NCBI GenBank assembly: GCA_026389255.1
Contig: JAPLIF010000167.1
Coordinates: 1-12,853 of the forward strand
DNA from: Cyanobacteriota bacterium
Lineage (GTDB): Bacteria; Cyanobacteriota; Cyanobacteriia; PCC-6307; Cyanobiaceae
DNA length: 12,853 bases
Direction of reading: 5' to 3'
Part shown: positions 6,784 through 12,853 of the stretch, piece by piece
Position numbering within the stretch: the first letter of the stretch is position 1
Layout of the letters: each line of letters starts with the position of its first letter
Program-made: the position numbers and the translations under genes
Notes under the pieces: generated by a model
The model's input: only the letters and a program-made list of their open reading frames with translations
The model's database searches: none
What the model was told of the DNA's origin: nothing

Positions 6784-6801
6784 ATGAGGATGCAGCCGTG
6801 A
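6784..6801 (+). promoter_or_regulatory. ftsH ribosome-binding site and overlapping mini-ORF
   Basis: AGGA at 6787-6790 lies 7 bases before GTG 6798 and fixes the ftsH start. The same bases hold a tiny frame, ATG AGG ATG CAG CCG TGA, whose stop overlaps the GTG start (GTGA). Confidence 0.55.
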
Positions 6802-8642
6802 AGAAAAGCTGGCGCAACGCAGGGCTCTATGCCCTCTTGGTGATTGTCTGCATCGCCGTCGGCACGGCCTTCCTTGACCCCAAGCAGCCGGCCAACCAGC
6901 CCCGCACCCTCCGCTACAGCGACTTTGTTGAGGCGGTGCAATCCAACGAAATCTCCCGGGTGGTGATCTCCCCCGATCGCGGTTCGGCCCAGGTGGTCGA
7001 GAACGACGGCCGCCGCGCCGTCGTCAACCTGGCTCCGGATCGCGATCTGCTCAAATTGCTCACGGACCACAACGTCGACATCGCCGTTCAGCCCACCCGG
7101 GAGGCCGCCCCCTGGCAGCAGGCCATCGGCAGCCTGATCTTCCCCCTGTTGTTGCTGGGGGGGTTGTTCTTCTTGCTGCGACGGGCCCAGGGTGGGGGTG
7201 GCAATCCCGCCATGAACTTCGGCAAAAGCAAGGCCCGCGTCCAGATGGAGCCCCAAACCCAGGTCACCTTTGGCGATGTCGCCGGCATTGAGGGCGCCAA
7301 GCTCGAACTCACCGAGGTGGTCGACTTCCTCAAGAACCCCGATCGCTTCACCGCCGTCGGCGCCAAGATCCCCAAAGGCGTGCTGTTGGTGGGACCTCCA
7401 GGCACCGGCAAAACCCTGCTGGCCAAGGCGGTGGCCGGCGAGGCCGGCGTGCCCTTCTTCTCGATTTCAGGCTCTGAATTTGTCGAGATGTTCGTCGGCG
7501 TCGGTGCCAGCCGCGTGCGCGATTTGTTCGAGCAGGCCAAGAAAAATGCCCCCTGCATCGTCTTCATCGACGAAATCGACGCCGTCGGCCGCCAGCGGGG
7601 CGCCGGCCTGGGCGGTGGCAACGATGAACGGGAGCAGACCCTCAACCAGCTGCTCACGGAGATGGATGGCTTTGAGGGCAACAACGGCATCATCATCGTC
7701 GCGGCCACCAACCGCCCGGACGTGCTCGACTCGGCCCTGATGCGGCCCGGTCGTTTTGACCGCCAGGTGGTGGTCGATCGGCCCGATTACAGCGGTCGCC
7801 TCCAGATCCTGGGGGTTCATGCCCGCGGCAAAACCATGGCCAAGGATGTAGACCTCGATCGGGTTGCCCGCCGCACCCCCGGTTTCACCGGTGCCGACCT
7901 GGCCAACCTGCTCAACGAAGCCGCCATCCTGGCGGCCCGGCGCCAGCTCACCGAAATCTCCATGGATGAGGTGAACGACTCCATCGAGCGCGTCATGGCC
8001 GGTCCCGAGAAAAAGGATCGGGCCATGAGCGAACGCCGCCAGCGCCTTGTCGCCTATCACGAATCCGGCCATGCCTTGGTGGGCGCCCTGATGCCGGATT
8101 ACGACCCGGTGCAAAAAATCAGCATCATTCCCCGGGGCCAGGCCGGCGGACTCACCTTCTTCACCCCCAGCGAAGAGCGGATGGAATCGGGTCTCTATTC
8201 CCGTTCCTATCTGCAGAACCAGATGGCCGTCGCCCTCGGCGGTCGCGTCGCCGAGGAGATCGTCTACGGGGCCGATGAGGTCACCACCGGAGCCTCCAAT
8301 GATCTCCAGCAGGTGGCCCGTGTTGCCCGCCAGATGGTCACGCGCTTCGGCATGAGTGACAAGCTCGGTCCCCTCGCCCTTGGCCGCTCCCAGGGGGGCA
8401 TGTTCCTGGGCCGCGACATCGCCGCCGAGCGCGATTTCTCCGAAGACACCGCTGCCGCCATCGACGACGAAGTCTCCCAGTTGGTGGCCGATGCCTACCG
8501 CCGTGCCACCGACGTCCTCACCGCCAACCGGTCCGTGCTCGATGAGCTGGCCGAAATGTTGGTGAAGCAGGAAACCGTCGATGCCGAGCAGCTGCAGGAG
8601 CTGCTGATCAGCCGTGATGTCACGGTGGCGTCCTACGTCTGA
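6798..8642 (+). CDS. ftsH: ATP-dependent zinc metalloprotease FtsH
   Basis: Membrane-anchored hexameric AAA+ protease that extracts and degrades membrane proteins; in cyanobacteria, FtsH complexes remove photodamaged D1. The 614-residue product starts at GTG 6798. There is an N-terminal membrane segment (about 8-25), a periplasmic/lumenal FtsH-extracellular domain, and a second membrane segment (about 110-128). In the AAA domain, Walker A GPPGTGKT is at about 199-206, Walker B IVFIDEID at about 254-261, and the second region of homology [20 protein letters not shown] at about 303-322. The protease motif HESGH is at 421-425 with the likely third zinc ligand in SNDLQQ (about Asp502). The N-terminus ([10 protein letters not shown]) and [18 protein letters not shown] resemble the FtsH1/FtsH3 type more than FtsH2 (from memory). 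All catalytic residues are present. The 3' end overlaps eda. Confidence 0.98.
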   Translation: MKKSWRNAGLYALLVIVCIAVGTAFLDPKQPANQPRTLRYSDFVEAVQSNEISRVVISPDRGSAQVVENDGRRAVVNLAPDRDLLKLLTDHNVDIAVQPTREAAPWQQAIGSLIFPLLLLGGLFFLLRRAQGGGGNPAMNFGKSKARVQMEPQTQVTFGDVAGIEGAKLELTEVVDFLKNPDRFTAVGAKIPKGVLLVGPPGTGKTLLAKAVAGEAGVPFFSISGSEFVEMFVGVGASRVRDLFEQAKKNAPCIVFIDEIDAVGRQRGAGLGGGNDEREQTLNQLLTEMDGFEGNNGIIIVAATNRPDVLDSALMRPGRFDRQVVVDRPDYSGRLQILGVHARGKTMAKDVDLDRVARRTPGFTGADLANLLNEAAILAARRQLTEISMDEVNDSIERVMAGPEKKDRAMSERRQRLVAYHESGHALVGALMPDYDPVQKISIIPRGQAGGLTFFTPSEERMESGLYSRSYLQNQMAVALGGRVAEEIVYGADEVTTGASNDLQQVARVARQMVTRFGMSDKLGPLALGRSQGGMFLGRDIAAERDFSEDTAAAIDDEVSQLVADAYRRATDVLTANRSVLDELAEMLVKQETVDAEQLQELLISRDVTVASYV

Positions 8643-9282
8643 TCCCAACGCCCTGATCGCGTCGTTACGTCGCCAGCCCCTGCTGCTGGTTCTCAGACCC
8701 GAGTCTCCCTTGCACGCCAGCCCCCTGCTGGCGTCGCTTCAGGACCTCGGGTTTGTTCATGTGGAACTCGCCTGGCGTTCCGGCCCCCGCTGGGTTGGCG
8801 AGTGCCGCCAGCTCGCGGATCAATTTCCGCTGCTGCGGCTGGGGGCGGCGTCCCTCTGCAGTGCGGCGGCCCTGGAGGGCGCCGCCGCCGCCGGCTTGAG
8901 CTACGGCGTTTCGCCCATCCTTGATGCCGCCATGGTCCGCTTGGCCGCCCAGCTCCAGTTCACCCTGGTGCCAGGCGTCTATAGCCCCACCGAAGTGGAT
9001 CGGGCCCGCCGCTGGGGCTGTCCCATCGTCAAGTTGTTCCCCGCTTCCAGCCTGGGACCCGGCTACTGGCGGCGGCTGCGTGAGCCCCTCGGGGAGCCGC
9101 TGCCCTTTTGCATCGCCGCCGGTGGCCTCCAGATCGACGACGTCCTGGCTTGGTTAGCGGCAGGAGTTGACGCCGTGGCCATTGGCTCCTCCCTGATCAC
9201 ATCCCCGACCCCCCTTGCCAGCGGCCTCGACCCGGACCAGATCGTCCGCCTGCGAACCCTGATCGCCACGCTTGTGCATTAA
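8617..9282 (+). CDS. eda: KDPG/KHG aldolase family protein
   Basis: Class I aldolase family enzyme that splits 2-keto-3-deoxy-6-phosphogluconate to pyruvate and glyceraldehyde 3-phosphate (Entner-Doudoroff route); some members act on related keto acids. The 221-residue product shows Glu50 and Arg54 in HVELAWRSG, the GVYSPTEV loop, and the Schiff-base Lys139 in VKLFPAS. Near the end are AAGGLQIDDV and AVAIGSS, which bind phosphate in the family. ATG 8617 (or GTG 8614 just before) overlaps the ftsH 3' end by 26 bases, with no other start in frame nearby. This implies translational coupling with ftsH. No edd or zwf is seen in the window. The family call is good; the exact substrate is not proven by sequence. 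Confidence 0.88.
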   Translation: MSRWRPTSDPNALIASLRRQPLLLVLRPESPLHASPLLASLQDLGFVHVELAWRSGPRWVGECRQLADQFPLLRLGAASLCSAAALEGAAAAGLSYGVSPILDAAMVRLAAQLQFTLVPGVYSPTEVDRARRWGCPIVKLFPASSLGPGYWRRLREPLGEPLPFCIAAGGLQIDDVLAWLAAGVDAVAIGSSLITSPTPLASGLDPDQIVRLRTLIATLVH

Positions 9283-9348
9283 ATCGGCAGCCAAAGGTTG
9301 CTGTTTGCGCCTCTTAATGCTACTGATGACACAGTGAACAATTTTTCT

Positions 9349-10185
9349 ATGTCTCAGCTCACCATACAGATCAGCGAGAAAGGCGGTGCCCTGATTGCCC
9401 AGTTGCAGAAGGAAATCTTCCAACGGCGTCGCAAGAAGGTGAGCGCCGAGGGCGTGATTGAAACCCTGATCGAGAGTGGCGCCAAATCCCAATCCGATAA
9501 GCGCTTCGCCACCTCCTGGAAAAACCTGATCGCCGACATCGAGAAAGCGGCCAAGGTGGCCCAGACCCATGGGGCCAAACCCGCCAACCTCAGCGATGCC
9601 GAATGGGCGCTGGTGTTGGCCCACCGCACCCGATCCGGCGGTGGCGACGCCAACAAACCGAAGGCCCGGGCCAGCGCCAGCCGCAGCAAGACGACAACCC
9701 CCAAGGCTGCCGCCAAGCCCCGGTCGGCCCGCAGTGCCGCCCCCAAAGCCGACAGCAGCGCAGTGGCGGTGGCTTCCAAGCCTGCCAGGGCTAAAGCCAC
9801 CCCGTCGCGGGCCAAAGCCGCCACCACCACCACCAAGGCGAGAGCCTCATCCAGGGCCAAGCCCCCGGCGGCTCCAGTGCCCGCTACGGAGGTTCCAGAA
9901 GTCAGCACGGCTGCTCTTGGCTCCACCCCAGCACCAGCCGCCCCCCTGTCGGCAGCCACCACCCGTCGCACCCGCACCCGCAGCACCGCCATCACCGGAG
10001 CCAAGCCGCGGACTAATACCAGTCCGGCGGCCCGCCGCATGGCCAAGGCGGTCACCCGCTTGGGCATGGGCAGCTCGGCCAGCAAAGCCGCCGCCCCCAA
10101 GGCCAGCCCAGCGGTCCCCACCCCGATCAGCTACCCCAGCACGGACAATGGCTCCGCAGCTGGCCCCGATCGCCCTGCGGAGTGA
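9349..10185 (+). CDS. RHH-like DNA-binding protein with histone-H1-like tail
   Basis: A 278-residue basic protein from ATG 9349 (upstream TTG 9298 is less likely). The first 45 residues resemble a ribbon-helix-helix domain: a strand (SQLTIQIS), helix (GALIAQLQKEIFQRRRKK), then VSAEGVIETLIESG as the second helix. Residues about 50-98 form a second helical part (FATSWKNLIADIEKAAKVAQ, ANLSDAEWALVLAHRTR). The rest is low-complexity Ala/Lys/Arg/Pro/Ser/Thr (KPRSARSAAPKA, KARASSRAKPPAAP), like eukaryotic H1 tails. It is interrupted by an acidic/neutral stretch and a conserved-looking TSPAARRMAKAVTRLGMG. No signal peptide or membrane segment. A nucleoid-associated or regulatory DNA-binding role is inferred only. 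The gene follows eda after 66 bases. Confidence 0.7.
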   Translation: MSQLTIQISEKGGALIAQLQKEIFQRRRKKVSAEGVIETLIESGAKSQSDKRFATSWKNLIADIEKAAKVAQTHGAKPANLSDAEWALVLAHRTRSGGGDANKPKARASASRSKTTTPKAAAKPRSARSAAPKADSSAVAVASKPARAKATPSRAKAATTTTKARASSRAKPPAAPVPATEVPEVSTAALGSTPAPAAPLSAATTRRTRTRSTAITGAKPRTNTSPAARRMAKAVTRLGMGSSASKAAAPKASPAVPTPISYPSTDNGSAAGPDRPAE

Positions 10186-10217
10186 GGCCTTAAAAGGCCC
10201 CCTACGCCTACCAGGGG
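10186..10217. terminator. Weak hairpins after the RHH protein gene
   Basis: GGCCTT/AAGGCC (10186-10199) directly follows the stop, and CCCCT/AGGGG (10199-10203 and 10213-10217) overlaps its end. Neither has a T-tract; a terminator is plausible, not proven. Confidence 0.3.
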
Positions 10218-10256
10218 TGGCATTGGCTTGCTCTGCCCCTGTAAGCAAGGTCCTCA

Positions 10257-10487
10257 TCAGGAGGCATGGAGCGGCACTCGTTCGCGGTGAATGGGACCGA
10301 GCCCATGCCAGCGGGATCCAGCCCAATGGGCGGCGCTGGCGGCATCGCTGATCAGCAGGTCAAGGTCCACCGGCAGCAGGGGTAGCAGCAGGGCGCGGGC
10401 CCGGTGGCGCAGCTGCTTCTCCCGTTCTGGGGTGAGGAGGTCCCGCACGAGGATCAGCAGGTCGAGATCGGAGTCGGCGCGGGCATC
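10257..10487 (-). pseudogene. MNT-type nucleotidyltransferase, 5' end lost
   Basis: The minus strand reads DARADSDLDLLILVRDLL, then EREKQLRHRARALLLPLLPV, DLDLLISDAASAAHWAGSRW and a stop at 10257-10259. This is the core of a small MNT nucleotidyltransferase of the kind paired with HEPN toxins. It keeps the metal-binding DSDLDLL and a later DLDLL. The expected GSRARG motif just before DARADSD and everything N-terminal to it are absent: upstream of Asp (10485-10487) the frame reads GLGL and hits a stop at 10500-10502. The missing part would contain the start codon and the nucleotide-binding Gly-Ser. The break coincides with the start of a plus-strand antitoxin remnant. A GTG at 10448 could start only a 63-residue piece without the active site. 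Confidence 0.75.
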
Positions 10488-10697
10488 AAGGCCCAGGCCC
10501 TAGAGCTGTTCCGCCAGGGGGAGGCCAGCGGTGAACCTCTGGTGGTGACCGATCACGGCAGGCCCACCCTGGAGGTGCGTCCCTATCGGCCGGCCTGGCC
10601 TGACGCCGACCCCCTGCAACAGCTGCGCGGCTCGGTGCTGCGCTTCGACGACCCGTTAGCGCCCGTCGGCGAGAACGACTGGGAAGCCCTGGCGTGA
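10488..10697 (+). pseudogene. Phd/YefM-family antitoxin, 5' end lost
   Basis: The frame KAQALELFRQGEASGEPLVV followed by TDHGRPTLEVRPYRP is the diagnostic N-terminal half of a Phd/YefM antitoxin, which normally begins about 12 residues earlier (pattern xxVSATEFKAKCLELFRQV). Here the residues before Lys at 10488 are antisense to the MNT gene. The C-terminal toxin-binding part is intact (DPLQQLRGSVLRFDDPLAPV, then GENDWEALA). The frame can be read from GTG 10404, giving a 97-residue fusion, but without the native DNA-binding strand. The stop overlaps the toxin start (GTGA at 10694-10697), the usual antitoxin-toxin coupling. Probably non-functional; a chimeric protein is possible. Confidence 0.8.
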
Positions 10698-10768
10698 TCC
10701 TGCTCGACACCCATGTGCTGATCTGGTGGGCCAACGGGGATCGCCTGCTGCTATCCAGCCTGTGGTGA
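10694..10768 (+). pseudogene. PIN-domain (VapC-type) toxin stump
   Basis: GTG 10694 starts VILLDTHVLIWWANGDRLLL, the first strand and helix of a PIN ribonuclease with the first catalytic Asp, and then stops after SSLW at TGA 10766-10768. Full members are about 125-135 residues and often end in a LW- or VW-type C-terminus. A large internal deletion joining the N-terminus to the last codons is therefore a good explanation. The other acidic active-site residues are missing, so it cannot be an active nuclease. It follows its antitoxin relic with a 4-base overlap and ends 25 bases before the aroC stop. Confidence 0.8.
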
Positions 10769-10793
10769 GCTGGCGCCAGGCCAACCCCTCCTC

Positions 10794-11882
10794 TCACCAG
10801 AGGCTGCACTGCCCCTGTTGGCGCAGCAGGTGATCGGCGAGCACTAGGGCGACCATCGCCTCCACCATCGGCACGGCCCGAGGCAACACGCAGGGGTCGT
10901 GGCGGCCCTTGGCCGCCAGGGTGGTGGCGTTGCCCTCGGAATCGATCGTTTGCTGCTCCTTGCGGATTGTGGCGGTGGGCTTGAAGGCCACCCGGATCAG
11001 GATCGGCTCGCCGTTGCTGATGCCGCCTTGGATGCCGCCGGAGTTGTTGGTGGCGGTATGCAGGGAGCCGTCGCTGGTGGCCAGGAAGGCGTCGTTATGC
11101 TCGCTGCCCCTGAGCAGGGTGCCGGCAAAACCCGAGCCGATCTCAAAGCCCTTGGTGGCCGGCAGCGACATCAGCGCCTTGGCCAGATCCGCCTCCAGCT
11201 TGTCGAACACCGGCATCCCCAGCCCCACCGGCGGCTTGCGCACCAGGCACTCGATCACGCCGCCGCAGGAATCCCCCTCCCGGCCGATCGCTTCGATGCG
11301 CTCGATCATGCGCTCGGCCGTGGCTGGGTCGGGGCAGCGCACGATGTTGGCTTCCACGTCGTCGCGGCTCACCCGCTCGCCATCCACCAACGTCTCAATA
11401 TCGTGAATGCGCCGCACCCAGGCGATCACCTCGGTGCCGTTGGCACGGGCCAGCAGCTGACGGGCGATGGCGCCTGCCGCCACCCGGCCGATCGTCTCCC
11501 GCGCCGAGGCCCGGCCGCCGCCGCTGCGGGCCTGGATGCCGTATTTGGCCTGGTAGGTGGCATCGGCGTGGGAGGGTCGGAAGGCCACCGCCATCTCCTG
11601 GTAGTCCTGCGGGCGTTGATCCTTGTTGCGCACCAGCATCGCGATCGGCGTGCCGAGGGTGACGCCGTCGAGCAGGCCGCTGAGGATCTCCACGCGGTCG
11701 TCCTCCTTGCGGGGGGTGGTGATCTTGCTCTGGCCGGGCTTGCGGCGATCGAGGTCCGCCTGGATCGCCGCCAGGTCGAGGTCGAGCCGCGGCGGGCAAC
11801 CGTCGACGATCACACCGACGCCGCCGCCGTGGGATTCGCCGAAGGTGTGGATGCGGAAGAGGGTGCCGAAGCTGCTGCCCAT
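10794..11882 (-). CDS. aroC: Chorismate synthase
   Basis: Converts 5-enolpyruvylshikimate 3-phosphate to chorismate with reduced FMN, the last step of the shikimate pathway. The 362-residue product starts at ATG 11882 with [20 protein letters not shown], containing the first signature (GESHG). The second signature region is [20 protein letters not shown], and the third is [18 protein letters not shown] near the C-terminus. [20 protein letters not shown] is also present. Length is normal. The frame is open for 32 more codons upstream, but these lack family similarity. The gene is divergent from nth with about 98 bases between starts. No terminator is evident downstream, where it meets the toxin relics. 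Confidence 0.97.
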   Translation of the reverse strand: MGSSFGTLFRIHTFGESHGGGVGVIVDGCPPRLDLDLAAIQADLDRRKPGQSKITTPRKEDDRVEILSGLLDGVTLGTPIAMLVRNKDQRPQDYQEMAVAFRPSHADATYQAKYGIQARSGGGRASARETIGRVAAGAIARQLLARANGTEVIAWVRRIHDIETLVDGERVSRDDVEANIVRCPDPATAERMIERIEAIGREGDSCGGVIECLVRKPPVGLGMPVFDKLEADLAKALMSLPATKGFEIGSGFAGTLLRGSEHNDAFLATSDGSLHTATNNSGGIQGGISNGEPILIRVAFKPTATIRKEQQTIDSEGNATTLAAKGRHDPCVLPRAVPMVEAMVALVLADHLLRQQGQCSLW

Positions 11883-11969
11883 GGGCGATCTGCGCTGGGC
11901 CGAGCTTACAAACCAAGCCCATGGGTTCCGGGTCAGCGGGCCATCACGCCTAGGTTCGTCCCGCCTGCC

Positions 11970-11984
11970 ATGCAGCAACCGTGA
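11970..11984 (+). promoter_or_regulatory. Mini-ORF overlapping the nth start
   Basis: ATG CAG CAA CCG TGA, whose stop overlaps GTG 11981 (GTGA), mirrors the arrangement before ftsH (ATG CAG CCG TGA). No clear Shine-Dalgarno precedes it. Confidence 0.35.
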
Positions 11985-12634
11985 GGAAGCCGGAGCGCGC
12001 CGCCCTGATCCTGAAGCGCCTTGAGGAGCTCTACCCCGAGACGCCCGTCCCCCTCGATCACAGCGATGCCTTCACGCTGCTGGTGGCCGTGCTGCTCAGC
12101 GCCCAGTGCACCGACAAGAAAGTGAATGAGGTCACACCGGCCCTGTTCATGGCAGGGCCCACACCGGCCACCATGGCCGCCCTCAGCGAGGCGACGATCC
12201 TGGCGCACATCCGCCAGCTGGGCCTGGCCCGCACCAAGGCCCGCCATGTCAAGCGACTCGCCGAGCTGTTGCTGGAGCGCCATGGCGGTGTCGTGCCCCG
12301 CAGCTTCAGCGAGCTGGAGGCGTTGCCGGGGGTGGGGCATAAAACCGCCTCGGTGGTGATGGCCCAGGCCTTTGGTGTGCCGGCCTTTCCTGTCGACACC
12401 CACATCCACCGCCTGGCCCAGCGCTGGGGCCTGAGCCGTGGCGAGAGCGTGGCCCGCACCGAAACCGATCTGATGCGGCTGTTCCCGCGCCAGGCGTGGA
12501 ACAAGCTGCACCTGCAAATCATCTTCTACGGCCGGGAGCACTGCAGCGCTCGCGGCTGTGATGGCACCCTTTGCCCCCTGTGCCGCGAGCTGTTCCCCAA
12601 CCGGCGCCGTCCCGTCGTCACCAACAAGGCCTGA
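11981..12634 (+). CDS. nth: Endonuclease III (DNA glycosylase/AP lyase)
   Basis: Removes oxidised pyrimidines from DNA and nicks the abasic site in base excision repair. The 217-residue product starts at GTG 11981. The helix-hairpin-helix is [19 protein letters not shown], with catalytic Lys121 and Asp139 in [16 protein letters not shown], matching Lys120/Asp138 of the E. coli enzyme. [17 protein letters not shown] near residue 35 is also typical. The C-terminal iron-sulfur region is unusual. Cysteines lie at 188, 193, 198 and 201 (C-x4-C-x4-C-x2-C), whereas the classical pattern is C-x6-C-x2-C-x5-C, and the position expected for the last ligand is Asn. The cluster may be bound differently or lost. 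It is divergent from aroC and convergent with psbA. Confidence 0.95.
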   Translation: MRKPERAALILKRLEELYPETPVPLDHSDAFTLLVAVLLSAQCTDKKVNEVTPALFMAGPTPATMAALSEATILAHIRQLGLARTKARHVKRLAELLLERHGGVVPRSFSELEALPGVGHKTASVVMAQAFGVPAFPVDTHIHRLAQRWGLSRGESVARTETDLMRLFPRQAWNKLHLQIIFYGREHCSARGCDGTLCPLCRELFPNRRRPVVTNKA

Positions 12635-12666
12635 GGGGTGCTCGATGGCCCTGCATGGATAGCCAC

Positions 12667-12694
12667 AAAAAAAAACCCCTCCCGAAGGAAGGGG
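12667..12694 (-). terminator. Rho-independent terminator of psbA
   Basis: On the minus strand CCCTTCC, a TTCG tetraloop and GGAGGGG (plus 12676-12693; one G-T pair) are followed by nine T (12675-12667). The C(TTCG)G loop is extra stable. It ends psbA about 30 bases after its stop and faces the nth 3' end. Confidence 0.92.
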
Positions 12695-12724
12695 CCGTAG
12701 GGGGGCACGAGTTGCCGTTCCGAA

Positions 12725-12853
12725 TCAACCGATGGCGGGTGCGGTCAGCGCCACGGGGGTGGCGGTGGCAGCGGCCAGGTCGAGGGGGAAGTTGTGGGCA
12801 TTGCGTTCGTGCATCACTTCCATGCCGAGGCCGGCACGGTTGAGCACGTCGGC
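12725..12853 (-). CDS. psbA: Photosystem II D1 protein, C-terminal 42 residues (5' part outside window)
   Basis: Reaction-centre protein D1. The visible end reads [20 protein letters not shown] and then NFPLDLA, followed by a 15-residue tail ending in APAIG. It contains the Mn4CaO5 ligands equivalent to His332, Glu333, His337, Asp342 and the carboxylate of Ala344. The tail after NFPLDLA is the extension normally removed by the CtpA protease. The rest lies beyond the window edge, so the D1 isoform (for example by residue 130) cannot be told. Confidence 0.98.
   Translation of the reverse strand, partial: ADVLNRAGLGMEVMHERNAHNFPLDLAAATATPVALTAPAIG

Noticed and set aside
7467..8648. A 393-codon minus-strand frame opposite ftsH
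   Set aside because: ftsH is certain over the whole span; the antisense product has no recognisable motif.
9354..10121. Minus-strand frame opposite the H1-tailed gene
   Set aside because: The plus frame has an organised RHH-like N-terminus; the minus frame is Ala/Val/Leu-rich, as expected from antisense of Ala-rich DNA.
10404..10487. The first 28 codons of the open antitoxin frame as genuine antitoxin N-terminus
   Set aside because: They are antisense to recognisable nucleotidyltransferase sequence and do not resemble Phd/YefM N-termini.
10899..11984. A 361-codon plus-strand frame opposite aroC
   Set aside because: aroC carries all chorismate synthase signatures; the opposite frame is low-complexity Ala/Gly/His/Arg.
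1..12853. Insertion sequences, transposase genes, prophage genes or intact novel defence operons
   Set aside because: No transposase, integrase or structural phage motif was seen on either strand; only the partial hsdR and broken toxin-antitoxin genes relate to defence.

Overview
The window looks like chromosome of a GC-rich picocyanobacterium of the Synechococcus/Cyanobium type. The evidence is the two photosystem II genes psbO and psbA (3' end only), a cyanobacterial FtsH, small cyanobacteria-type hypothetical proteins, and strong G/C preference at third codon positions. From memory, psbO, sat, ftsH, eda, aroC and psbA are also neighbours in marine picocyanobacteria, so 4.5-12.85 kb looks like a core block with later additions.

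Layout. 1-2212 is the 3' part of a type I restriction subunit (hsdR), its Walker A motif lying right at the window edge. A short overlapping ORF follows, then an AT-rich gap of about 310 bases. 2667-3266 encodes a secreted CHRD-domain protein with a PEP-CTERM-like tail. 3362-3388 is a perfect inverted repeat, and 3413-3669 is a decayed yoeB-type toxin gene. A minus-strand tRNA-Ala(CGC) lies at 3734-3806. Two small hypothetical genes converge at about 4.1 kb. Then come psbO with a strong terminator, a G-rich tandem repeat, sat, ftsH and eda, all on the plus strand. ftsH and eda overlap. A ribbon-helix-helix-like protein with a histone-H1-like Ala/Lys/Pro tail follows. Between it and aroC is a cluster of broken toxin-antitoxin type genes. 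aroC (minus) and nth (plus) are divergent. The window ends in the C-terminus of D1 (psbA, minus) with its terminator.

How the genes fit together. psbO and psbA encode oxygen-evolving-complex and reaction-centre proteins. FtsH proteases of this family include those that remove damaged D1. sat starts sulfate assimilation, eda is a KDPG-aldolase-family enzyme, aroC makes chorismate, and nth repairs oxidised bases. The accessory material (hsdR, three separate toxin-antitoxin remnants, the CHRD gene) sits left of the core block or in one gap inside it. I see no intact novel defence or mobile system. The most interesting items are the head-to-head fusion of two broken antitoxin-type genes, the H1-tailed RHH protein, the unusual cysteine pattern in endonuclease III, and a possible -1 frameshift site after hsdR.
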